Below are positions 55,617 to 64,000 of a stretch of DNA of 64,000 bases, piece by piece; position 1 is the stretch's first letter; each line of letters begins with the position of its first letter. Position numbers and translations under genes: made by a program. Source of the DNA: Pseudomonas reactans (GTDB taxonomy: Bacteria > Pseudomonadota > Gammaproteobacteria > Pseudomonadales > Pseudomonadaceae); NCBI RefSeq assembly GCF_013385825.1, contig NZ_JACAPG010000012.1, positions 368,298 to 432,297 of the forward strand, written 5' to 3'. A model generated the notes under the pieces. It saw only the letters and a list, made by a program, of their open reading frames with translations, searched no databases and was not told the origin of the DNA.

Positions 55617-57855
55617 TGTCACTGCATTGCAACCTGCTGTGCCTATGATCGGTCGCCTGGTGGTGGTCGGTCTGGGATTGATCGGCGGCTCCTTCGCCAA
55701 GGGCCTGCGTGAAAGCGGGCTGTGTGGCGAAGTGGTCGGTGTGGACCTGGACCCGCAATCGCGCAAGTTGGCGGTTGAGTTGGGCGTGGTGGATCGCTGT
55801 GAGGCGGACCTGGCGCTCGCGTGCCAAGGCGCAGACGTGATCCAGTTGGCCGTGCCGATCCTGGCCATGGAGAAATTGCTCGCCGTACTGGCGGGCATGG
55901 ACCTGGGCCAGGCGATCCTGACGGACGTCGGCAGTGCCAAAGGCAATGTGGTGCGCGCGGCGCAACGGGCCTTTGGTGGTATGCCGGCGCGTTTTGTACC
56001 GGGCCATCCGATTGCCGGTTCCGAGCAGAGTGGGGTGGAGGCGTCCAATGCGCAGCTATTCCGTCGCCATAAAGTCATCCTGACGCCGCTGGAGCAAACC
56101 GATCCGGCTGCACTGGCGGTGGTGGATGGTTTGTGGCGTGAGTTGGGCGCGGATGTCGAGCACATGCAGGTCGAGCGTCATGACGAAGTGCTGGCCGCGA
56201 CCAGTCATCTGCCGCATTTGCTCGCATTTGGCCTGGTGGACTCCCTGGCCAAGCGCAACGAAAACCTCGACATTTTCCGATACGCAGCCGGTGGCTTCCG
56301 TGATTTCACGCGGATTGCCGGCAGCGACCCGGTGATGTGGCACGACATCTTCCTCGCCAATCGCGAAGCGGTGTTGCGCACGCTGGATACCTTCCGCAGC
56401 GACCTCGACGCCTTGCGCGACGCGGTTGATGCTGGAGATGGCCATCAATTATTGGGCGTGTTCACCCGCGCGCGGGTGGCGCGGGAGCATTTCAGCAAGA
56501 TCCTGGCGCGCCGGGCCTACATGGAAACCGCGGTGAACGCTGATGAGTTGACCTTCCTCGCCGAACCGGGTGGCCGCTTGAGCGGAAGCATTCGGGTGCC
56601 GGGCGACAAGTCGATCTCCCATCGCTCGATCATGCTGGGTTCGTTGGCTGAAGGTGTGACTGAGGTCGAAGGTTTCCTTGAAGGCGAAGACGCCCTGGCG
56701 ACCTTGCAGGCATTTCGCGACATGGGCGTGGTGATTGAAGGCCCGCACCATGGGCGCGTAACCATTCATGGTGTCGGGCTAAATGGCCTGAAACCGGCGC
56801 CGGGGCCGATTTATCTCGGTAATTCCGGGACTTCCATGCGCCTGCTGTCCGGTTTGCTAGCAGCGCAGAGCTTCGACAGTGTGCTGACCGGTGACGCGTC
56901 CCTCTCCAAGCGTCCGATGAATCGCGTAGCCAAGCCCTTGCGGGAAATGGGTGCGGTGATCGAGACAGGGCCAGAAGGGCGTCCGCCGCTGACCATTCGT
57001 GGTGGCCAGTCGTTGAAAGGCCTGGCTTACGCAATGCCGATGGCCAGTGCCCAGGTCAAATCCTGCCTATTGCTGGCCGGGTTGTACGCTGAAGGCAAAA
57101 CCGCGGTGACCGAGCCTGCGCCGACCCGTGACCACACCGAGCGCATGTTGCGCGGCTTTGGTTATCCGGTCGCGGTGGAGGGTGCGACGGCGTCGGTGGA
57201 GTCTGGTCATGCGCTGACGGCTGCCCATATAGAAGTGCCGGGGGATATTTCTTCTTCGGCGTTTTTTCTGGTGGCAGCCTCGATTGCCGAGGGTTCTGAA
57301 CTGCTGCTGGAGCATGTGGGTGTCAATCCAACGCGTACCGGCGTGATCGATATCCTGCGACTGATGGGGGCGGATATCACCCTGGAAAACCAGCGTGAGG
57401 TGGGTGGAGAGCCTGTCGCGGATATGCGCGTACGAGCGGCACCGCTGAAGGGTATCGAGATTCCCGAAGCACTGGTGCCGTTGGCGATAGATGAGTTTCC
57501 GGTGCTGTTCGTCGCGGCGGCCTGTGCCGAGGGACAAACGGTGTTGCGCGGCGCTTCAGAGCTGCGCGTGAAGGAGTCCGACCGTATCCAGGTGATGGCC
57601 GACGGTCTGTTGGCGCTGGGCGTGAAGTGTGAACCGACCCCCGATGGGATTATCATTGAGGGTGGACCGTTGGGCGGTGGCGACGTGCATGCCCATGGCG
57701 ATCACCGGATTGCCATGGCCTTCAGCGTGGCTTCCCTGCGGGCGGCGGCGCCGATTCGTATCCGTGACTGCGCCAATGTTGCTACGTCTTTTCCGAATTT
57801 TCTTACACTGTGTGCCCACGTCGGCATCCGTGTTGCCCAAGAGGCTCAATTGTGA
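55609..57855 (+). CDS. Fused prephenate dehydrogenase and EPSP synthase (TyrA-AroA)
   Basis: A 748-aa fusion. The N-terminal half (to about 295) is prephenate/arogenate dehydrogenase: [30 protein letters not shown]. The C-terminal half (about 310-748) is 5-enolpyruvylshikimate-3-phosphate synthase: [60 protein letters not shown]. The fusion is usual for pseudomonads. GTG at 55609 overlaps the hisC stop by 8 bp; the ATG at 55645 directly before the Rossmann motif is possible. Confidence 0.97.
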   Translation: MVDVTALQPAVPMIGRLVVVGLGLIGGSFAKGLRESGLCGEVVGVDLDPQSRKLAVELGVVDRCEADLALACQGADVIQLAVPILAMEKLLAVLAGMDLGQAILTDVGSAKGNVVRAAQRAFGGMPARFVPGHPIAGSEQSGVEASNAQLFRRHKVILTPLEQTDPAALAVVDGLWRELGADVEHMQVERHDEVLAATSHLPHLLAFGLVDSLAKRNENLDIFRYAAGGFRDFTRIAGSDPVMWHDIFLANREAVLRTLDTFRSDLDALRDAVDAGDGHQLLGVFTRARVAREHFSKILARRAYMETAVNADELTFLAEPGGRLSGSIRVPGDKSISHRSIMLGSLAEGVTEVEGFLEGEDALATLQAFRDMGVVIEGPHHGRVTIHGVGLNGLKPAPGPIYLGNSGTSMRLLSGLLAAQSFDSVLTGDASLSKRPMNRVAKPLREMGAVIETGPEGRPPLTIRGGQSLKGLAYAMPMASAQVKSCLLLAGLYAEGKTAVTEPAPTRDHTERMLRGFGYPVAVEGATASVESGHALTAAHIEVPGDISSSAFFLVAASIAEGSELLLEHVGVNPTRTGVIDILRLMGADITLENQREVGGEPVADMRVRAAPLKGIEIPEALVPLAIDEFPVLFVAAACAEGQTVLRGASELRVKESDRIQVMADGLLALGVKCEPTPDGIIIEGGPLGGGDVHAHGDHRIAMAFSVASLRAAAPIRIRDCANVATSFPNFLTLCAHVGIRVAQEAQL

Positions 57856-58541
57856 ATATCAAAGCACCGGTGATTACCATCGACGGGCCAAGCGGCTCGG
57901 GCAAAGGCACGATCGCCGGCATCCTGGCCAAGCGCCTGGGCTGGTGCCTGCTGGATTCCGGCGCGCTGTACCGCCTGCTGGCATTTGCCGCACGCAACCA
58001 TGGCGTCGACCTGACCAACGAAGAATCCCTGAAGCTGCTGGCGGCGCACCTTGATGTGCAGTTTGTCGGTGCGACGGAAGGTCATCCCCAGCGCATCATC
58101 CTTGAAGGGGACGATGTGACGGATGACCTGCGCAACGAACAAGTGGGTTCCTGGGCATCCCAGGTTGCCGCGCTGCCGGCCGTACGTGATGCGCTGCTGC
58201 AGCGTCAGCGGGCTTTTCAAGAGCCGCCGGGCCTGGTGGCCGATGGCCGTGACATGGGAACTGTGGTGTTTCCCGAGGCGCCCTTGAAGATTTTCCTGAC
58301 CGCCAGCGCCGAGGAGCGGGCTCGCCGCCGCTACTTGCAGTTGAAGGGCAAAGTCGATGGTGTTAGTCTGTCGAGTCTGCTAGATGAGATCCGTGCACGC
58401 GATGAGCGTGATACCCAGCGCGCAGTAGCCCCGCTCAAGCCGGCGGCTGATGCCATACAGCTGGATTCCACGGAGTTGTCCATCGAGCAGGTGCTGGAAC
58501 GCATCTTGAGTGAAATCGCCATTCGCGATATCGCCGGGTGA
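57852..58541 (+). CDS. cmk: Cytidylate kinase
   Basis: A 229-aa (d)CMP kinase. P-loop [59 protein letters not shown] and [19 protein letters not shown]. It starts with GTG that overlaps the TGA of the TyrA-AroA gene (GTGA), continuing the supra-operon. Confidence 0.97.
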   Translation: MNIKAPVITIDGPSGSGKGTIAGILAKRLGWCLLDSGALYRLLAFAARNHGVDLTNEESLKLLAAHLDVQFVGATEGHPQRIILEGDDVTDDLRNEQVGSWASQVAALPAVRDALLQRQRAFQEPPGLVADGRDMGTVVFPEAPLKIFLTASAEERARRRYLQLKGKVDGVSLSSLLDEIRARDERDTQRAVAPLKPAADAIQLDSTELSIEQVLERILSEIAIRDIAG

Positions 58542-58543
58542 TC

Positions 58544-58590
58544 AAGAAGGCCGCAGGGGACCAGTCATAGTCCTGCGGTGGCTTCTTTTA
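58544..58590 (+). promoter_or_regulatory. Hairpin in the rpsA leader, terminator-like
   Basis: AAGAAGGCCGCAGG and CCTGCGGTGGCTTCTT form an interrupted stem followed by TTTT, 5 bp after the cmk stop and about 70 bp before rpsA. It may end cmk transcripts or act as an attenuator in the S1 leader, where autogenous control by S1 is known in other bacteria. Confidence 0.6.
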
Positions 58591-58661
58591 ACTGAAACTG
58601 ACCCACACCGTCTGGGGTGTGGAGATGGGCGTATTCTTCGCCCTTATCAACAGGAATTAAA

Positions 58662-60347
58662 ATGAGCGAAAGCTTTGCGGAACTCTTTGAAGAAAGCCTA
58701 AAAACCCTGAACCTTCAGGCAGGCTCCATCATCACCGGTGTTATCGTTGATATCGATTACCAAGCTCGCTGGGTAACCGTTCACGCTGGTCTGAAGTCTG
58801 AAGCTCTGATCCCGCTGGAACAGTTCTACAACGATGCTGGTGACCTGACTATCAATGTCGGTGACGAAGTTCACGTTGCTCTGGACTCGGTTGAAGACGG
58901 TTTCGGTGAAACCAAGCTGTCCCGTGAAAAAGCCAAGCGCGCTGAATGCTGGATTGTTCTCGAAGCAGCCTTCGCAGCTGAAGAAGTGGTCAAGGGCGTT
59001 ATCAACGGTAAGGTTAAAGGCGGCTTCACTGTCGACGTTAACGGCATCCGTGCGTTCCTGCCAGGTTCTTTGGTCGACGTTCGTCCTGTGCGCGACACCA
59101 CGCACCTGGAAGGCAAAGAACTCGAATTCAAGGTCATCAAACTCGACCAGAAGCGCAACAACGTTGTCGTTTCCCGTCGCAGCGTCCTGGAAGCAGAGAA
59201 CTCCGCCGAGCGTGAAGCTCTGCTGGAATCCCTGCAGGAAGGCCAACAAGTCAAAGGTATCGTCAAAAACCTCACCGACTACGGCGCATTCGTCGACCTG
59301 GGTGGCGTGGATGGCCTGCTGCACATTACCGACATGGCTTGGAAGCGCATCAAGCATCCTTCCGAAATCGTCAACGTTGGCGACGAGATCGATGTCAAGG
59401 TTCTGAAATACGATCGCGAGCGCAACCGTGTTTCCCTGGGCCTGAAGCAACTGGGTGAAGATCCATGGGTTGCTATCAAAGCCCGTTACCCAGAAAGCAC
59501 TCGCGTTACCGCGCGTGTTACCAACCTGACCGACTACGGCTGCTTCGCTGAGCTGGAAGAAGGCGTGGAAGGCCTGGTACACGTTTCCGAAATGGACTGG
59601 ACCAACAAAAACATCCACCCTTCGAAAGTCGTACAAGTCGGCGACGAAGTGGAAGTTATGGTTCTGGACATCGACGAAGAGCGTCGTCGTATCTCCCTGG
59701 GCATCAAGCAGTGCAAATCTAACCCATGGGAAGATTTCTCTGGCCAGTTCAACAAGGGCGATAAAATCTCCGGCACCATCAAGTCGATCACCGATTTCGG
59801 TATCTTCATTGGTCTGGACGGCGGCATCGACGGCCTGGTTCACCTGTCCGACATCTCCTGGAACGAAGTGGGCGAAGAAGCTGTTCGTCGTTTCAAGAAG
59901 GGCGACGAGCTGGACACCGTTATCCTGTCGGTTGACCCAGAGCGCGAGCGTATCTCCCTGGGTATCAAGCAACTGGAAAGCGATCCGTTCTCCGAGTACG
60001 TTCAAGAGAACGACAAAGGCGCAATCGTTAAAGGCACTGTGAAAGAAGTTGACGCCAAAGGCGCCATCATCGTTCTGGCCGACGATATCGAAGCGACTCT
60101 GAAAGCCTCCGAAATCAGCCGTGACCGCGTTGAAGACGCGCGCAACGTTCTGAAAGAAGGCCAGGAAGTAGAAGCCAAGATCATCAGCGTTGATCGCAAG
60201 AGCCGCGTAATCCAACTCTCCATCAAGTCGAAAGACGAAGTTGAAGAGAAAGAAGCTATCCAGAGCCTGAAATCTGCTCCGGAAGCTGCACAAGGTGAGA
60301 CCACTATGGCCTCCCTGCTGCGTGAAGCAATGGCTAAGCAGAACTAA
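58662..60347 (+). CDS. rpsA: 30S ribosomal protein S1
   Basis: A 561-aa protein with six S1/OB repeats (about residues 21-87, 105-171, 192-260, 277-347, 364-434, 451-520); the later repeats carry the canonical [28 protein letters not shown] centres. It binds mRNA leaders and brings them to the 30S subunit. Codon use is strongly biased to the highly expressed set. ATG at 58662 with AGGAA upstream. Confidence 0.98.
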   Translation: MSESFAELFEESLKTLNLQAGSIITGVIVDIDYQARWVTVHAGLKSEALIPLEQFYNDAGDLTINVGDEVHVALDSVEDGFGETKLSREKAKRAECWIVLEAAFAAEEVVKGVINGKVKGGFTVDVNGIRAFLPGSLVDVRPVRDTTHLEGKELEFKVIKLDQKRNNVVVSRRSVLEAENSAEREALLESLQEGQQVKGIVKNLTDYGAFVDLGGVDGLLHITDMAWKRIKHPSEIVNVGDEIDVKVLKYDRERNRVSLGLKQLGEDPWVAIKARYPESTRVTARVTNLTDYGCFAELEEGVEGLVHVSEMDWTNKNIHPSKVVQVGDEVEVMVLDIDEERRRISLGIKQCKSNPWEDFSGQFNKGDKISGTIKSITDFGIFIGLDGGIDGLVHLSDISWNEVGEEAVRRFKKGDELDTVILSVDPERERISLGIKQLESDPFSEYVQENDKGAIVKGTVKEVDAKGAIIVLADDIEATLKASEISRDRVEDARNVLKEGQEVEAKIISVDRKSRVIQLSIKSKDEVEEKEAIQSLKSAPEAAQGETTMASLLREAMAKQN

Positions 60348-60364
60348 GTTCTGTAAGGCTGTAG

Positions 60365-60393
60365 AAAAAGGGCGACTTCGGTCGCCCTTTTTT
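60365..60393 (+). terminator. Intrinsic terminator of rpsA
   Basis: AAAAAGGGCGAC-TTCG-GTCGCCCTTTTTT, 17 bp after the stop. Confidence 0.95.
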
Positions 60394-60510
60394 GTGCCTG
60401 AAATTCGTTGAATCAACAACCTAGAACCAAGGCGTTCAGCTCGGTGTCAGAACTGGCTATAGTCTTAAGAAAAAAGCGGTTCCCGTGTTGTAGCTTCAAT
60501 AAGGATTTAA

Positions 60511-60795
60511 ATGAACAGGCTTATCGTAATACTCGCATTGGTAATGCTTGCAGGCTGCTCCACTACCAGCGCCAAGACTCACGTCAAGCGCGGCGTCAGC
60601 GGCATCGAGATCGACTGCTCAGGGCTTGGCAACAACTGGCAGAAGTGTGAAAAGCGCGCCGCCCGAGAATGCAAGATGCAAGGCTACAAGGTCATCACCA
60701 GGTCCAGCGACGCCAAGGATGAAGAGGGTGACTCTCTCTTCGGCTGGAACCCCGCCGGTGCAGTGACGCGGACGATGCTGGTTATCTGCAATTGA
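60511..60795 (+). CDS. Small hypothetical lipoprotein
   Basis: A 94-aa protein with signal and lipobox (MNRLIVILALVMLAGC; Cys16). The mature part has Cys-x13-Cys type spacing (EIDCSGLGNNWQKCEKRAARECK) and a terminal CN. No function recognised, but it is a recurrent pseudomonad gene between rpsA and ihfB as far as I can judge. Confidence 0.75.
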   Translation: MNRLIVILALVMLAGCSTTSAKTHVKRGVSGIEIDCSGLGNNWQKCEKRAARECKMQGYKVITRSSDAKDEEGDSLFGWNPAGAVTRTMLVICN

Positions 60796-60927
60796 GCGTA
60801 TCGCAGGTTCGATACGAGTGTTTATTCAACCGACAGATAAGTTTATGCATGGGCTGTTCAAATTCATCAAGTCATGCTAAAACCTTCGAAGCGCTTTTCC
60901 TAGCTGCTTGAAAAAGAAGGGAAAAAT

Positions 60928-61230
60928 ATGACGAAGTCGGAGTTGATCGAACGAATTGTCACCCATCAAGGGCTGCTCTCATCCAAGGATGTCGAGTTGG
61001 CTATCAAGACCATGCTTGAGCAAATGTCCCAATGCCTGGCGACCGGGGATCGCATTGAGATCCGCGGGTTTGGCAGCTTTTCACTGCACTATCGCGCACC
61101 GCGTGTGGGCCGTAATCCAAAAACCGGCCAGTCCGTCAGTCTTGACGGAAAGTTCGTACCTCACTTCAAACCGGGTAAGGAATTGCGTGATCGGGTAAAT
61201 GAGGATGAGGAAGATGAAGGTAGCTTGTGA
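60928..61230 (+). CDS. ihfB: Integration host factor beta subunit
   Basis: A 100-aa HU/IHF protein. [15 protein letters not shown], then [29 protein letters not shown] with the Pro of the DNA-intercalating arm, and an acidic tail. It bends DNA with IhfA. The ATG follows AAAGAAGGGAAAAAT. Confidence 0.97.
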   Translation: MTKSELIERIVTHQGLLSSKDVELAIKTMLEQMSQCLATGDRIEIRGFGSFSLHYRAPRVGRNPKTGQSVSLDGKFVPHFKPGKELRDRVNEDEEDEGSL

Positions 61231-61249
61231 GCGAGGCTTGGGGGTCTAA

Positions 61250-61495
61250 ATGAATAAAGTCAGGCAATTCGTCGGAATCGCGCTGCTCATTTTGATTGTT
61301 GCAGTCGTGGTTGTATTCACTCTTGAGAATGATCAGCGCGTAACGCTTGTTTTTCTTACTTGGTCGACGCCTCAGGCTCCAGTTGCAGTCTATATCGTCT
61401 TGGCTTTGTTGATAGGTTGCTGTCTTGGTCCTATTGTTGGATCGTTGTCACGCCTGCGTGTAAAGCGTGCAACAAAAGCGCGAGTTGAAGTCTAG
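61250..61495 (+). CDS. lapA: LapA family (DUF1049) membrane protein
   Basis: An 81-aa protein with two transmembrane helices (IALLILIVAVVVVFTLEN and VYIVLALLIGCCLGPIVGSL) separated by the short LapA centre DQRVTLVFLTWSTPQAP. In E. coli LapA works with LapB in control of lipopolysaccharide amount. Here it follows ihfB by 19 bp and precedes the O-antigen genes. Confidence 0.88.
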   Translation: MNKVRQFVGIALLILIVAVVVVFTLENDQRVTLVFLTWSTPQAPVAVYIVLALLIGCCLGPIVGSLSRLRVKRATKARVEV

Positions 61496-62281
61496 TGCGC
61501 TATTGTTTTGTTTTGCGGCTGTAGGGCGCTGGTAGCAGGGTTTAATCTATCTGGATCGGGTTTGCGTATAGTTGTCCTCTATGTTGTGCGCTCCTTTTTC
61601 GGGTAGGAGTATAAGCTTGTTTTTTATTGTTGGTGAGTTGCCCCGGCGGCGCAATGCTTCTCGGGTTATAACGGTTTGGATTTCCAGCTAAGTGGTTTTC
61701 CATTAGGCGATGATGGTGCGAGGGGCAGTATCATTGCTTTAGTGTGTCCACCCCTATATTGCATCAGCGACACGGGGGCATGAGCTGCGAATGCCGGGCA
61801 TCGGTGATGCGGTTATAACATCTCAAAAAACGTCTTAGCCCTCTGGTTGTGTATCCCGCGGTCAGCGCAGCGGGAAGATTGCTGTGTTCTGTAATGCTGC
61901 AGCGCTGCATCGGATGCGTGAGAGAGGCAGCTGATTTCGGTTAGGAGCAACAGCCCTGTTTCAGTGGTGTGCGCTCATGGGGCGCGTGAATCTGCCGCCT
62001 GGATTTGCTCGCCGCCACGCCATGATTACAGGTATTTCTCTCTGCGGCTGTTGTGGAAACATCCATTTGGCTACAGCTATGCACGTAGAATAACGGCATA
62101 ATGTGCTCTTTGATACATTGCCCTTGGTGTATGCGCTTGCGCTATCTCGCAGGTTGCTCAGTCCCAAGCGGCGGCGCTCCCAGTGGGGTGTATGAGAAAT
62201 GAGAGCCTCAGCATCGGGTTGTGAGTCCCGGGATAGTTGATGTGTTGATCGTTCCAGAATTAGCTAATGGAGTTTTACCTG
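61496..62281. other. Long intergenic region before the O-antigen cluster
   Basis: About 785 bp with no supportable gene on either strand: open frames are short and without convincing starts. The composition is irregular and less GC-rich than the core around it. The wzz gene that stands here in P. aeruginosa is absent. It should contain the promoter of wbpA; GGAG at 62270-62273 is the likely ribosome-binding site for the ATG at 62282. Confidence 0.6.

Positions 62282-64000
<1,719 letters not shown>

Noticed and set aside
58698..60419. 573-aa open frame antisense to rpsA
   Set aside because: Shadow of the highly biased rpsA codons; Phe/Val/Asp-rich nonsense with no domain.
61520..61545. JUMPstart/ops-like sequence upstream of the O-antigen genes
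   Set aside because: GGCGCTGGTAGCAG shares only about seven bases with the ops element, and RfaH control of this kind is not expected in Pseudomonas.

Overview
The window is chromosomal DNA of a fluorescent Pseudomonas, most likely the P. fluorescens group. The evidence is high GC content, the pseudomonad order gyrA-serC-pheA-hisC-(tyrA-aroA)-cmk-rpsA-ihfB-lapA-wbpA-wbpB, the yciK-mupP-ubiG-mtaD block divergent from mtnA, a DUF6124 protein, and REP/REPIN repeats of the GTAGGAGC-GGCTTGC type. No rRNA, tRNA or CRISPR array was seen.

Layout. 1-5.1 kb: end of mlaA, a PilZ protein, an RssB/RssC-like response regulator and STAS pair, transaldolase, and dusA. 5.1-11.7 kb: accessory DNA inserted in the 5' end of dusA. 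It is bounded by copies of the dusA core TCCAATCCATCAT and holds a gutted P2/phiCTX-like prophage (integrase N-terminus joined to portal C-terminus, a moron-like gene, a cos-like site), an AT-rich element with terminal inverted repeats, a HEPN-like protein, and a single-gene AAA ATPase-TOPRIM protein that looks like a merged PARIS anti-phage system. The displaced original dusA 5' end survives at 11.7 kb. 11.8-13.3 kb: a toxin-antitoxin pair with a broken toxin and a PD-(D/E)XK nuclease-like protein. The block from 5.3 to 13.3 kb therefore reads as a small defence hotspot.

13.5-34 kb is a mosaic of core and metabolic genes: MFS and EamA exporters, a hydrolase/sugar-isomerase pair with a TetR regulator and a perfect operator-like palindrome, mqo, LysR regulators, a VapBC-type pair, RidA, PpnN, LpxO, FabV, HAD, and an ArgD-like aminotransferase. 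31.2-35.9 kb groups a PunR-like regulator, a PunC-like purine exporter, a Tsx-like nucleoside channel and an NCS2 nucleobase permease, which suggests a purine import/export locus.

36-44.1 kb is a pip/aap locus: a LuxR solo of the plant-responsive type (PipR-like) between two proline-iminopeptidase-like hydrolases, followed by a complete peptide/amide ABC transporter whose genes overlap by 4 bp. Two similar inverted repeats (perfect form AACCTA-N10-TAGGTT) precede the two hydrolase transcription units and are candidate binding sites for the regulator.

44.2-61.5 kb is the conserved housekeeping block: peptidoglycan recycling (MupP), ubiquinone (UbiG), methylthioadenosine salvage (MtaD, MtnA), gyrase A, the serine/aromatic/histidine supra-operon with a fused TyrA-AroA, CMP kinase, ribosomal protein S1 and IHF-beta. 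61.5-62.3 kb shows no gene. From 62.28 kb an O-antigen cluster begins with wbpA and a TTG-started wbpB that runs off the window.
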